Below are positions 46,121 to 55,218 of a DNA stretch of 64,000 bases, in pieces. Made by a program: the position numbers and the translations under genes. A model generated the notes under the pieces. The model was not told the origin of the DNA. It made no database searches and was given only the letters and a program-made list of their open reading frames with translations. The number at the start of each line of letters is the position of its first letter. Position 1 is the first letter of the stretch. Origin of the DNA: Novosphingobium sp. MW5 (GTDB taxonomy: Bacteria > Pseudomonadota > Alphaproteobacteria > Sphingomonadales > Sphingomonadaceae); NCBI GenBank assembly GCA_025938935.1, contig JAPCWB010000001.1, forward strand, positions 1,488,001 through 1,552,000, written 5' to 3'.

Positions 46121-47776
46121 TCAGGCGGCGGCTGCGGGAGCGGCCGAGGTCAAGGGACGATCGGCGGCGGCGTCATAGCTGGCGTCGCCCATCGGGGCTT
46201 CGATGCGCAGGTTCCCGGCGATCGTCTGCCAGATGTTGATCACCATGATCACGGCGCCGGAAAGGTACATCAGACCTCCGAGAGCGCGCAGGATGAACAT
46301 CGGGTGCAGCGCGGCGACGGTTTCGACGAAGGAGTTCACCAGGTAGCCGTCGGCTCCGTATTCCCTCCACATCAGGCCCTGCATGATGCCGGCGACCCAC
46401 ATCGAGGCGGCGTAGAAAACGATGCCTACGGTGGCGAGCCAGAAGTGCCAGTTGATCATGCGCGGCGAGAACATGCGCTCCCGGCCCCACAGGCGCGGCA
46501 CCAGGTAGTAGAGCGTGGCGAAGGTCACCATGCCGTTCCAGCCCAGCGCGCCGGAGTGGACGTGGCCGATGGTCCAATCGGTGTAATGCGACAGGGCATT
46601 GACCGAGCGGATCGACATCATCGGGCCTTCGAAGGTGCTCATGCCGTAGAAGGCGAGGCTCATCACGAACATGCGGATGATCGGATCGGTGCGGATCTTG
46701 TCCCAGGCGCCGTTCAGCGTCATCAGGCCGTTGATCATGCCGCCCCAGCTCGGCATCCACAGCATGACCGAGAAGACCATGCCCAGCGTCTGCGCCCAGT
46801 CGGGCAGCGCCGTGTAGAGGAGGTGGTGCGGACCCGCCCAGATGTAGAGGAAGATCAGCGCCCAGAAGTGGATGATCGACAGCCGGTACGAATATACCGG
46901 ACGCTCGGCCTGCTTGGGCACGAAGTAGTACATCATGGCGAGGAAGCCGGCGGTGAGGAAGAAGCCCACCGCGTTGTGGCCGTACCACCATTGCACCAGC
47001 GCGCCCTGCACGCCGCCCCACACGGGGTAGCTCTTCGAACCCAGCAGGCTGACCGGAATGTTCAGGTTGTTGACCAGGTGCAGCATGGCCACGGTCAGGA
47101 TGAAGCTCAGGTAGAACCAGTTGGCGACATAGATGTGCGGTTCGGCGCGGCGCACCAGCGTGGCGACGAAGACCACCAGGTAGGCCACCCAGACCACGGT
47201 CAACCACAGGTCGACGTACCATTCCGGTTCGGCATATTCCTTGCCCTGGCTGATGCCGAGCAGGTAGCCGGTCGCGGCAAGCACGATGAACAGCTGGTAA
47301 CCCCAGAACACGAAACGGGCGAGGCCGGGGAAGGCCAGCCTCGCCCGGCAAGTACGCTGCACCACGTAGAATGACGTGGCGATCAGCGCGTTGCCTCCGA
47401 AAGCGAAGATGACCGCTGACGTATGCAGCGGCCGCAGGCGTCCGAAGGTCGTCCATTCAAGGTTGAGATTGAGGACCGGGAAGGCGAGCTGCAATGCGAT
47501 GAACAGGCCGGCGGCAAAGCCCGCCATGCCCCAGAACACCGTGGCGATAACCCCCCAGCGGATCACATCGTCGTAATACTTGCTGCGATCTTCGGGCACA
47601 GGCGCCGCGCCCGAATAGTCGCCGCCGCGCAATGCGAAGACGAGGGCGATCAGCGCGGCCAGCGCGACGATCCCCATGTGCACGGCAAAGCCCCAGTCAG
47701 CCGATGCGGCCGTGGCGACGATGGCAAGAAACAGCACTGCCAGCCATAAGCCGGCGCGCGAAAGTACGCGTTCCAT
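46121..47776 (-). CDS. ccoN: CcoN, catalytic subunit I of cbb3-type cytochrome c oxidase
   Basis: This heme-copper oxidase catalytic subunit reduces O2 at high affinity. It has about 12 or more membrane helices in 551 residues. Ligand motifs include [39 protein letters not shown], and [20 protein letters not shown]. The ATG at 47776 is chosen because AGGGA precedes it and the first helix begins there; 90 upstream codons in the open frame cover the promoter. It is the first gene of ccoNOQP-GHIS. Confidence 0.97.
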   Translation of the reverse strand: MERVLSRAGLWLAVLFLAIVATAASADWGFAVHMGIVALAALIALVFALRGGDYSGAAPVPEDRSKYYDDVIRWGVIATVFWGMAGFAAGLFIALQLAFPVLNLNLEWTTFGRLRPLHTSAVIFAFGGNALIATSFYVVQRTCRARLAFPGLARFVFWGYQLFIVLAATGYLLGISQGKEYAEPEWYVDLWLTVVWVAYLVVFVATLVRRAEPHIYVANWFYLSFILTVAMLHLVNNLNIPVSLLGSKSYPVWGGVQGALVQWWYGHNAVGFFLTAGFLAMMYYFVPKQAERPVYSYRLSIIHFWALIFLYIWAGPHHLLYTALPDWAQTLGMVFSVMLWMPSWGGMINGLMTLNGAWDKIRTDPIIRMFVMSLAFYGMSTFEGPMMSIRSVNALSHYTDWTIGHVHSGALGWNGMVTFATLYYLVPRLWGRERMFSPRMINWHFWLATVGIVFYAASMWVAGIMQGLMWREYGADGYLVNSFVETVAALHPMFILRALGGLMYLSGAVIMVINIWQTIAGNLRIEAPMGDASYDAAADRPLTSAAPAAAA

Positions 47777-47879
47777 GAGCCTTCCCTCTCTGGACAAAAT
47801 GTCAGTGCCGGCGGGCGTTCCCCGAAGGGAAAATCCCGTCGGCACGGATTGCCCCTGCGCCCCTCGCCGCGCTGCAACA

Positions 47880-47893
47880 TTGATGCCGATCAA
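47880..47893 (-). promoter_or_regulatory. FNR/FixK box for the cbb3 operon
   Basis: TTGAT-GCCG-ATCAA is an exact match to the FNR/FixK consensus TTGAT-N4-ATCAA. It is centred about 110 bases upstream of the ccoN start in the divergent ccoN-ompW gap. The FNR protein at 56675-57370 has the matching recognition helix. Confidence 0.85.
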
Positions 47894-47957
47894 ATTGCCA
47901 GCGCGCGGAAGAATATTTCGCATCCGCGCACGATTTTGCGCTGAATCAAGAACTCGG

Positions 47958-47971
47958 CTGATCTCGGTCAA
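47958..47971 (+). promoter_or_regulatory. Second FNR-like half-conserved box, facing ompW
   Basis: CTGAT-CTCG-GTCAA matches the FNR consensus with one mismatch in each arm. It is centred about 96 bases upstream of the ompW start. OmpW is under FNR control in other proteobacteria, so separate control of the divergent genes by two boxes is plausible. Confidence 0.5.
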
Positions 47972-48060
47972 TGTCGGCGCGGCCCATCTGGGCAAGAGAC
48001 GCCCCGACGCCGCACAAAACCTCGCATGGGGCGGGGAAGCGGCCAACGATGAGGGATATC

Positions 48061-48735
48061 ATGAAGAAGATCGCGATCACCGCCGCGCTGCTCGCAGCTG
48101 CAGCTGTCTCTGCGCCCGCCCAGGCCGGCGACGCCGCCGGCAAGTGGCAGGTCAAGGTGCTGGCCACCGGCGTCCTGCCCGATGGCAAGATCAACACCAG
48201 CAAGCCCGTGATCAACGCCGGCGTGCTTAATGCGACAAACAACACCGAGGCGAATGACAACGTCGTGCCGACGCTTGCGGTCGAATACTTCGCATCGCCC
48301 AACTTCTCGATCGAGACGATCTGCTGCTTCACCTCGCACCACGTATCAGTCACCGGCACCCCGGCGCTGTCGAACGCGATGGACCACGTGATGATCCTGC
48401 CCGCCACGGTGACGCTGAAAGCGCACCTTCCTGCCGGTCCGTTCAAGCCCTATGTCGGTGCCGGCGTCGCCCACTTCTTCGTCTTCGGTGAAAAGCCGGG
48501 TTCCAGCCTTCCGGCTGCCGTCACCTCGGCCAAGCTCGACAACACCTTTGGCGCGGTGCTTCAGGGCGGCGTCGATATCGCGGTGGGCGAAGGCGGCATG
48601 GGCATCAGCCTTGATGCCAAGAAGTACTTCATCCAGCCGCGTTCGCACTTCTATGCCGGCGCGACGGAAGTGCTCAGCGCGCAGCACAAGCTCAATCCCT
48701 GGGTGATCAGCGGCGGCGTTTCCTACCGCTTCTGA
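48061..48735 (+). CDS. ompW: OmpW-family outer-membrane protein
   Basis: A 224-residue eight-stranded barrel protein has a signal peptide ([22 protein letters not shown]). OmpW features are KWQVKVLATGVLPDGK, TLAVEYFASPNFSIETICC, LPATVTLKAHLP, FKPYVGAGVAHFFVF, and the C-terminal GGVSYRF with terminal Phe. The start at 48061 has GAGGG 5 nt upstream. OmpW proteins form channels for small hydrophobic molecules, which may be relevant to the oxygenase cluster that follows. Confidence 0.93.
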   Translation: MKKIAITAALLAAAAVSAPAQAGDAAGKWQVKVLATGVLPDGKINTSKPVINAGVLNATNNTEANDNVVPTLAVEYFASPNFSIETICCFTSHHVSVTGTPALSNAMDHVMILPATVTLKAHLPAGPFKPYVGAGVAHFFVFGEKPGSSLPAAVTSAKLDNTFGAVLQGGVDIAVGEGGMGISLDAKKYFIQPRSHFYAGATEVLSAQHKLNPWVISGGVSYRF

Positions 48736-48788
48736 TTGGCTGATTGATCTTTGCGGGCCGGTAGGGGGACATTCCGGCTCGCAAGCGG

Positions 48789-48829
48789 GGACGCGTATCG
48801 CGGATGCGATGCGCGTCCTTCGCATTTTT
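48789..48829 (+). terminator. Rho-independent terminator after ompW
   Basis: GGACGCGTATCGC / GCGATGCGCGTCC forms a 13-bp stem with one G-U pair and a GGAT loop, followed by TTCGCATTTTT. It lies 53 bases after the ompW stop and separates it from the Rieske gene cluster. Confidence 0.75.
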
Positions 48830-48905
48830 GCGCGGGGTCAAAGCTTGCACCCCTCTCGCCGAGTCAGGCTCGCATCCAAGCCCACAGGGGCACCAGGAGG
48901 ATGCG

Positions 48906-50300
48906 ATGACCGAGATGACCACTTTCACCGACCGGTCGAACGATGTTCTGCCGGCAGAGCGCCACGGCGTCGAAGCCTATATCAGTCCCGACTATGCCCG
49001 CGCCGAACAGGACAAGCTGTGGCGCAAGTGCTGGCTGCAGGCCGGCCGGCTTGAGGACATTCCCGAGGTCGGCAACTTCATCACCTATGACATCCTGACC
49101 GATTCCGTGCTGATCGTTCGCGCCAAGGAAGGCAGCGGTCCGGGCGCAATCAAGGCCTTCGCCAATGTCTGCACGCACCGTGGCCGCCGACTGGTCGATA
49201 CCCCCAAGGGCGAGCGCAATGCCCACGGCAGCCGCGCCAACTTCGTCTGCGGCTTCCATGCTTGGACTTTCGATGTCACCGGCGACAATGCCGGGGTCTG
49301 TTCCTACATCCAGCAGAAGGACGAATGGGGCGGGGCGCTGAATGACGCCAACACACGGCTGGGCGAATTCAAGGTCGATACCTGGGGCGGGTTCATCTGG
49401 ATCAACCTCGATCCGGATGCCGAGCCACTGCGCGATTACCTCGAACCTGCCGCCACCATGCTCGATCCATTCCAGTTGCAGAACATGCGCACTCGCTGGC
49501 GTTACTGGACGGTGTTCGACTGCAACTGGAAGGTGGCGCTCGAAGCCTTCAACGAGACCTATCACGTCGCCGGCACTCATCCCGAATTCATGGCTTTCGG
49601 CGATTTTACCGGCTGGGGCCGGGCGCAGGGCAAGCACAGCCACATCGGCTATGACCTGCCCAAGGATGCCGATCCGACCCTGGGCGAGAACAAGGGCAAG
49701 CTGCGGCTCGGTTCGGGCGATCCGCGCGTCGCCACGGCGGAGATGCAGAAGTACACCTGGGAGGGCGTGAATACGAACACCACCCAGACGCTGTACGAAG
49801 TTGCCCAGACGCTGCCCGATGTGCTGCCCGAAGGCACTCCGCCTGAAGAGGTGCTGAAATACTGGCTCGAAACTGCCCGCGCGAAAGACGCGGCGCGCGG
49901 GGTGATCTGGCCGACGGTCGACACCGCGCACACCGCTGCCAGCGGCACGTCCTGGCAGATCTTCCCCAACCAGCAGATCGGCCACGCGGTGAACAACATG
50001 CTTTGTTACCAAGCGCGGCCCTTCGGGTTCGATCCCGACAAGTGCTATTTCGAAGTCGCGGTTTACGAGTTGTACCCGGAAGGCGGCGCCCCCCAGACGC
50101 AATGGAGCTACCTCGCGCCAGACCAGTTCCCGCATGTGTTGCAGCAGGATTTTTCCAATATGGCAGCTGTGCAGCAGGGCATGAAGAACGTGGGCTTCCG
50201 GGGGAACCTGCCCAACCCGAAGAACGAGGGCGCGGTGACAAGCCTGCATCGCAATCTGGCGAAATACATGGGAACGGGCGCGCCGGAGCCGTTGGCGTGA
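48906..50300 (+). CDS. Rieske non-heme iron oxygenase alpha subunit (first of three)
   Basis: A 464-residue ring-hydroxylating-type oxygenase. The N-terminal Rieske domain has C89-T-H91 and C115-G-F-H118, with 23 residues between the pairs instead of the usual 15-17. The SRPBCC catalytic domain has FNETYHVAGTH (His220, His225) as iron ligands; the carboxylate is expected further on. The ATG at 48906 has AGGAGG 5 nt upstream. No beta subunit, ferredoxin or reductase follows. It is closely related to the Rieske gene at 52266 (shared VDTWGGF/W-IWIN and RYW-FDCNWKVALEAF segments). Confidence 0.93.
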   Translation: MTEMTTFTDRSNDVLPAERHGVEAYISPDYARAEQDKLWRKCWLQAGRLEDIPEVGNFITYDILTDSVLIVRAKEGSGPGAIKAFANVCTHRGRRLVDTPKGERNAHGSRANFVCGFHAWTFDVTGDNAGVCSYIQQKDEWGGALNDANTRLGEFKVDTWGGFIWINLDPDAEPLRDYLEPAATMLDPFQLQNMRTRWRYWTVFDCNWKVALEAFNETYHVAGTHPEFMAFGDFTGWGRAQGKHSHIGYDLPKDADPTLGENKGKLRLGSGDPRVATAEMQKYTWEGVNTNTTQTLYEVAQTLPDVLPEGTPPEEVLKYWLETARAKDAARGVIWPTVDTAHTAASGTSWQIFPNQQIGHAVNNMLCYQARPFGFDPDKCYFEVAVYELYPEGGAPQTQWSYLAPDQFPHVLQQDFSNMAAVQQGMKNVGFRGNLPNPKNEGAVTSLHRNLAKYMGTGAPEPLA

Positions 50301-50354
50301 TCAACAGCCATTTGACCCAAATCAACGCAGCCCGCCGCGCGACTCGCTAGCCAC

Positions 50355-50376
50355 TAATCAACAACACTGTTGATTA
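50355..50376. promoter_or_regulatory. 22-bp perfect palindromic operator before the Baeyer-Villiger monooxygenase gene
   Basis: TAATCAACA-ACAC-TGTTGATTA has perfect 9-nt arms around a 4-nt spacer. It ends 7 bases before the GGAGAG ribosome site of the monooxygenase gene. Length and symmetry fit a TetR- or GntR-type repressor site. It implies that the downstream genes have their own regulated promoter despite lying close behind the first Rieske gene. Confidence 0.65.
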
Positions 50377-50395
50377 CATCGCTGGAGAGGTGCCC

Positions 50396-52252
50396 ATGTC
50401 GATCTACAAGCCCACGGTCTGCCCCGAGGTCACGCCCGAGCAAAAGGAAGCGCTTCACGCCAAGTACCTCGCCGAGCGCGACCGCCGTCTGAAGAAGGAC
50501 CACAACGACCAGTACGTCCCCGCCAGCGGCAAGTGGAAGGACATATACGAGGTCGATCCCTACACCCCCGTCGCCCCGCGGGATCCGATCACAGGCGAGA
50601 CCGACTGCGTGATCCTGGGGGCCGGCTATTGCGGCATGATGGTGGCCCACCAGCTCAAGAAAGCCGGCATCACCGATTTCTACAACGTCGATCACGGCGG
50701 CAATTTCGGCGGCACCTGGTACTGGAACCGCTACCCCGGCATCCAGTGCGACAATGACAGCCTGGTCTATATGCCGCTGCTCGAAGAGACGGGCTACATG
50801 CCGTCGAAGAAGTTCGCCGACGGCTATGAGATTCACGATCACTGCCAGATGATCGCCGACCAGTTCGGCCTGCGCGACAACGCTCTGTTCCACACGCTGA
50901 TCGAGAGCCTCAAGTGGAACGCGGACACCAACCGCTGGCACGTCGGCACCAATCGCGGCGATGACATCAAGGCGCGCTTCGTCGTGCTCGCCATGGGCCC
51001 GCTCAACAAGCCCAAGCTGCCGGGCATCCCGGGGCTCGACCAGTTCAAGGGCAAGGTCTTCCACACCGCCCGCTGGGACTATGATTACACCGGCGGCGAA
51101 TGGCGCAATCCCGCGCTGACCAAGCTGGCCGACAAGAAGGTGGCGATCATCGGCACCGGGGCGACGGCGGTTCAGGTCGTCCCCTACCTCGCCAAATATG
51201 CGGCGCAGACCTACGTCGTACAGCGCACCCCTTCGACCATCGACGAGCGCAACAACCGCCCGATCGATCCTGACTGGTACAACAGTCAGGAACCCGGCTG
51301 GCAGGAAGCGCGCATCCGCAACTTCCACCATGCCGCGATGGAGCGGCTGGCTCCCGGCGAGCCCGATCTGGTCGAGGATATCTGGACCGAGATCTCCAAG
51401 AACGTGAACGCTGAGCTCGAAGCGGAAGGCTGGCCGGACATCTCGATGGAAGAGTACATGGCCCGCCGTGAGGTCATGGACTACCGCGTAATGGAGCGCC
51501 TCCGCGCCCGCTGCGACATCGTGAAAGACCCGGTCACAGCGGAGGCGCTCAAGCCCTATTACCGCTACCTCTGCAAGCGCCCCGCCTCGAACGACGATTT
51601 CTACCCCTGCTTCAATCAGGACAATGTCACCCTGATCGACGTGGCCGAGACCCAGGGGCTGGAACGGCTGACCGAGACCGGCTTCGTCCACAATGGCGTC
51701 GAATATGAGATCGACTGCCTGATCATGGCATCGGGCTATGAGGCGACCAACGACCTCGACCGGCGCTGGGGCATCAAGACCATCGAGGGTGAGGGCGGCC
51801 TTTCGATCTACGATTATTGGCGCGACGGCTTCCAGACCTATCAGGGCATGACCGCGCACAAGTTCCCCAACATGTTCTTCACCGGCTTTACCCAAGCCGG
51901 CGCGAACTCCTCGAACTCCAAGACCTTCATCGATCAGGGGTTCCACATTGGTTACATCGCCAGCGAGGCGCTCAATCGCGGTGCCGTTCGCGTCGAGCCG
52001 ACGGCGGAGGCGCAGGAGGAATACATCCGCACCCTCCGCTCCATCGCGGTCGATACCTCTGCCTTCGCCAACGAATGCACGCCCTCCTACTTCAACAATG
52101 AAGGCGACCAGCAGAAGAAGCGCGGCATCTTCGGCGAGCCGTGGGGGCATGGCTATTACGCCTTCACCGACATGCTGGCCGCGTGGCGCGAGGCGGGCGA
52201 GTTGGAGGGGCTGGACCTGACCTTCGAACCCGTTTGCGAGCCAGCGGAATAG
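50396..52252 (+). CDS. Baeyer-Villiger-type flavin monooxygenase
   Basis: A 618-residue FAD/NADPH monooxygenase. It has the FAD motif GAGYCG (residues 75-80), the type I BVMO fingerprint FKGKVFHTARWD (217-228), and the NADPH motif GTGATA (253-258). Other family segments are NFGGTWYWNRYPG and CLIMASGYEATND. The long N-terminal extension and total length match the phenylacetone/cyclododecanone/steroid BVMO group. It would insert oxygen next to a ketone. The ATG at 50396 has GGAGAG 6 nt upstream. It is followed 13 bp later by a Rieske oxygenase gene. Confidence 0.94.
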   Translation: MSIYKPTVCPEVTPEQKEALHAKYLAERDRRLKKDHNDQYVPASGKWKDIYEVDPYTPVAPRDPITGETDCVILGAGYCGMMVAHQLKKAGITDFYNVDHGGNFGGTWYWNRYPGIQCDNDSLVYMPLLEETGYMPSKKFADGYEIHDHCQMIADQFGLRDNALFHTLIESLKWNADTNRWHVGTNRGDDIKARFVVLAMGPLNKPKLPGIPGLDQFKGKVFHTARWDYDYTGGEWRNPALTKLADKKVAIIGTGATAVQVVPYLAKYAAQTYVVQRTPSTIDERNNRPIDPDWYNSQEPGWQEARIRNFHHAAMERLAPGEPDLVEDIWTEISKNVNAELEAEGWPDISMEEYMARREVMDYRVMERLRARCDIVKDPVTAEALKPYYRYLCKRPASNDDFYPCFNQDNVTLIDVAETQGLERLTETGFVHNGVEYEIDCLIMASGYEATNDLDRRWGIKTIEGEGGLSIYDYWRDGFQTYQGMTAHKFPNMFFTGFTQAGANSSNSKTFIDQGFHIGYIASEALNRGAVRVEPTAEAQEEYIRTLRSIAVDTSAFANECTPSYFNNEGDQQKKRGIFGEPWGHGYYAFTDMLAAWREAGELEGLDLTFEPVCEPAE

Positions 52253-52265
52253 GGAGGTCGCGGCC

Positions 52266-53672
52266 ATGAACAAACCCGAGAAAATCGTCGCCGAAGACTT
52301 GTCCGAAGCGGTCACCTATCCGGCCGAGGCCTTCACCAGCCGCGCTTATGCCGAAGCCGAGCCGGACCTGCTCTGGTCAAAAGTCTGGCAGCAGGCCGGC
52401 CGGGTCGAGGAACTGAAAGAGGTGGGTGACTACATCACCTACAACATCTGCCACGATTCGATCCTGATCGTCCGTGACACGCCCGATACGCTGAAGGCCT
52501 ATCACAACGTCTGCACTCACCGGGGGCGGCGTCTCGTCGGCAACAACACCGGCGGCGGGCCGAAGACCGTGGCGCAGGATACTGGCGCGCACTCGGCCAA
52601 GGGCAACAGGCTCAAGTTCGGCTGCAATTACCACGCATGGACCTTCGATCTGGCGGGCGACGCCGTCTACATTCCCGACAAGGAAGACTGGCAAGGCGCG
52701 CTGGACAATGTCTGCACCAGCCTGACCCCGGTGCAGGTCGATACCTGGGGCGGCTGGATCTGGATCAACATGGATCTGGAGGCGGGGCCGCTCAGCGAAT
52801 GGCTCGAGACGGTATCGTGGCGGATCGATCCCTTCGAGTTCGAGAAGATGCGCTACCGCTTCCGCTATTGGGGGATCTTCGACTGCAACTGGAAAGTGGC
52901 GCTCGAAGCCTTCCTTGAGCCCTACCACGTTCAGGGTACCCACCCGCAGCTGATCAAGTACGGTGACTTCTATTCGTTCTCGAAGGCGCTGGGCATGCAT
53001 GGCCAGACGGGCTTCGATTCGAAAGCCCACCGCGACGTTGGCTCGGCGGTCGAAACCTCGGTCCACCGCGCCGCGGGCGATGGCGATCCGCGCACGACGA
53101 TTGCGCAGATGCAGGCGGAATACTGGGAAACGATCGGCGCGAGCACTTCGGAAACGCTGGTCCGCACCGCCCAGCGCCTGCCGCTCGAACTGCCCGAAGG
53201 CACCCCGGCGGCGGAGGTTCATCAGTACTGGATGAAGATCGCCAAGGAGGAAGATGCGGCCCGCGGCGTCATATGGCCGGAACTCACCGACAAGCAGCTC
53301 GCCGACGCAGGCCTCGCCATTTCGATTTTTCCCAACGTCAATTTCATCCCGGGGCCGACCTTCAGCCTCGCCTACCGCGTCCGGCCGTGGGGTACCGATC
53401 CCGACAAGTGCATTTTCGAAGCCGTCGCGCTTGATCGCTTCGCACCGGGTGAGGAGCCGGAGACCGAATGGACCTTTGTCGAGCAGGACCTCGACAAGTG
53501 GCCCTATGTGATCGCTCAGGACATCTCGAACATGGTGGAGATGCAGCGCGGCTACAAATCTCGCGGGTTCAAGGGCAACCTTCCCAACCCATGGCAGGAA
53601 CGCAAGGTGACGAACCTGCACCGCGGCCTCGCTCAGTTCATGGGCACGGGACACCTGAAACGGATCGACTGA
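52266..53672 (+). CDS. Rieske non-heme iron oxygenase alpha subunit (second of three)
   Basis: A 468-residue oxygenase. The Rieske pairs are C83-T-H85 and C120-N-Y-H123, separated by 34 residues, an unusually long insert (NNTGGGPKTVAQDTGAH). The mononuclear iron ligands lie in FLEPYHVQGTH (His221, His226). It is paralogous to the first Rieske protein and sits directly behind the BVMO gene with a 13-bp gap. It probably acts on the same substrate class; no electron-transfer partner is adjacent. Confidence 0.93.
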   Translation: MNKPEKIVAEDLSEAVTYPAEAFTSRAYAEAEPDLLWSKVWQQAGRVEELKEVGDYITYNICHDSILIVRDTPDTLKAYHNVCTHRGRRLVGNNTGGGPKTVAQDTGAHSAKGNRLKFGCNYHAWTFDLAGDAVYIPDKEDWQGALDNVCTSLTPVQVDTWGGWIWINMDLEAGPLSEWLETVSWRIDPFEFEKMRYRFRYWGIFDCNWKVALEAFLEPYHVQGTHPQLIKYGDFYSFSKALGMHGQTGFDSKAHRDVGSAVETSVHRAAGDGDPRTTIAQMQAEYWETIGASTSETLVRTAQRLPLELPEGTPAAEVHQYWMKIAKEEDAARGVIWPELTDKQLADAGLAISIFPNVNFIPGPTFSLAYRVRPWGTDPDKCIFEAVALDRFAPGEEPETEWTFVEQDLDKWPYVIAQDISNMVEMQRGYKSRGFKGNLPNPWQERKVTNLHRGLAQFMGTGHLKRID

Positions 53673-53775
53673 CCGGGCGGTCCAATCGCCGGGGCGTTGC
53701 CGCGATTTGCGGAAGATCAAGGCCCCGGCGCCCTCGCCAAAGCACGTTTCCGACATAAACCGAGAGGATACCCCC

Positions 53776-55197
53776 ATGGCCGATTTCGACGCGCGCGATA
53801 GCCTTGCCGCTGCCGGCAACCCCTTCAAGGTCACCGACCCCGAGAAGATCCCGGCAACCCGTTTCTATGATGAGGATTACTTCCGGCTCGAAAGCGAGGC
53901 GGTCTGGAACCATTCGTGGCAGATGGCGACCCGGCTGGAGAACATCCCCAATCTGGGCGACTGGGTGGAATACACCATCCTCGGCAAGTCGGTGCTGGTG
54001 GTGAACACCAAGTCCGGCGTGAAGGCCTATGCCAACCACTGCCGCCACCGCGGTGTGCCGGTGGCCGGCGGCAAGGGCAATGAGCACGGCAATTGCGCCA
54101 AGACCGGCTTCATCTGCCCGTTCCACGGCTGGCGCTGGAACATGGATGGCGAGAACACCTTCGTTTACGGCAAGCACCTGTTCAACCAGGATGTGCTGAA
54201 CCACGAAGAGTTGAAGCTGATCCCCGTGCGCTGCGAAGTGCTGGGCGGCGAGGCCTATATCAACTTCGATGACAGCGCGCCGTCGCTGCGTGACTGGATG
54301 GGCCCGATCGCCGACGCACTGGACGCGCGCAACATGGCCGATATGCGGGCCGAATGGTGGTACGGCACCGTGCTCCCCGCCAACTGGAAGATCGCGATGG
54401 AAGCCTTTCAGGAGGGCTACCATGTGATGAAGACGCACCCGCAGCTGCAACACGCGACGCCGGTGCTCTACAACGCGCGCTATGGCAACGAGACCGGCGG
54501 CCTTGGGCCGGGCATCGATCCCGGCCTCACCACCCGCCAGCACATCGACCAGCATTTCCGCCAGATGGAACTGCTGAGCGAAGGTATGGCCGGTCTGATT
54601 CATGCCAAGGAGGTCGAAATCGCCCGCAGCCTCGTCGATGCCGAGCTGCCGGAAGACCCTGCTATCGGCGTGCCGATGTGGTTCGGCATGGTGCAGGACG
54701 CGATTTCAAAGCAGCTGAAGGCGGCGGGAGAAAACGTGCCCGATCTCAACACCGTGTGTCAGTCGCACCCGGTGGAGGCGCTGCAGTTCCTGTTCCCCAA
54801 CCACTTCTTGCTGATCTACTTCACCGGCATGACCAGCTACCGGGTGCGGCCGCTGACGGCGGAAACCTGTCTGTTCGAGATCTGGTCGCTGACCCACATG
54901 GCCCCGGGCACCGAAACGCCAGTGCCCATGGACCCGATCATCCTGCCTTACGATTCCAAGGATTTCCCGCAGATTCCTCAGCAGGACTATTCGAACATTC
55001 CGATCCAGCAGAAGGGCATGCACTCGCCCGGTTTCGACTTCATGCGCCTGTCGAAGGACCGCGAAGGGCTGATCAGCAACAATCATCGCACCATCGATGC
55101 GCTGATCGAAGGAAAGCCCTTGGACCGCGTGGCGCAAGCGGTGCACAAACTGGCCTACAACTTCGATGGCGCGATCATCGAAGACCTGGGTTTCTGA
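53776..55197 (+). CDS. Rieske non-heme iron oxygenase alpha subunit (third of three)
   Basis: A 473-residue oxygenase more distant from the other two. The Rieske pairs are C89-R-H91 and C114-P-F-H117, with 22 residues between. The mononuclear iron ligands are in FQEGYHVMKTH (His216, His221). The C-terminal region holds LFPNHFLLIYFTG and MTSYRVRPLTAETCLFEIW. The ATG at 53776 has GAGAGGA upstream; the 23 codons before it in frame are not supported. It lies 103 bp after the second Rieske gene and 21 bp before the amidohydrolase. Confidence 0.93.
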   Translation: MADFDARDSLAAAGNPFKVTDPEKIPATRFYDEDYFRLESEAVWNHSWQMATRLENIPNLGDWVEYTILGKSVLVVNTKSGVKAYANHCRHRGVPVAGGKGNEHGNCAKTGFICPFHGWRWNMDGENTFVYGKHLFNQDVLNHEELKLIPVRCEVLGGEAYINFDDSAPSLRDWMGPIADALDARNMADMRAEWWYGTVLPANWKIAMEAFQEGYHVMKTHPQLQHATPVLYNARYGNETGGLGPGIDPGLTTRQHIDQHFRQMELLSEGMAGLIHAKEVEIARSLVDAELPEDPAIGVPMWFGMVQDAISKQLKAAGENVPDLNTVCQSHPVEALQFLFPNHFLLIYFTGMTSYRVRPLTAETCLFEIWSLTHMAPGTETPVPMDPIILPYDSKDFPQIPQQDYSNIPIQQKGMHSPGFDFMRLSKDREGLISNNHRTIDALIEGKPLDRVAQAVHKLAYNFDGAIIEDLGF

Positions 55198-55218
55198 GGA
55201 TTGAAAGGGAGCCGACCG

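Noticed and set aside
48735..48780. A TTGAT word just after ompW as another FNR half-site
   Set aside because: No matching ATCAA half lies four bases away and it is inside the 3' region before a terminator.
50354..52315. A 653-codon minus-strand open frame opposite the BVMO gene
   Set aside because: It is antisense to a protein with the complete BVMO fingerprint and shows no domain of its own.
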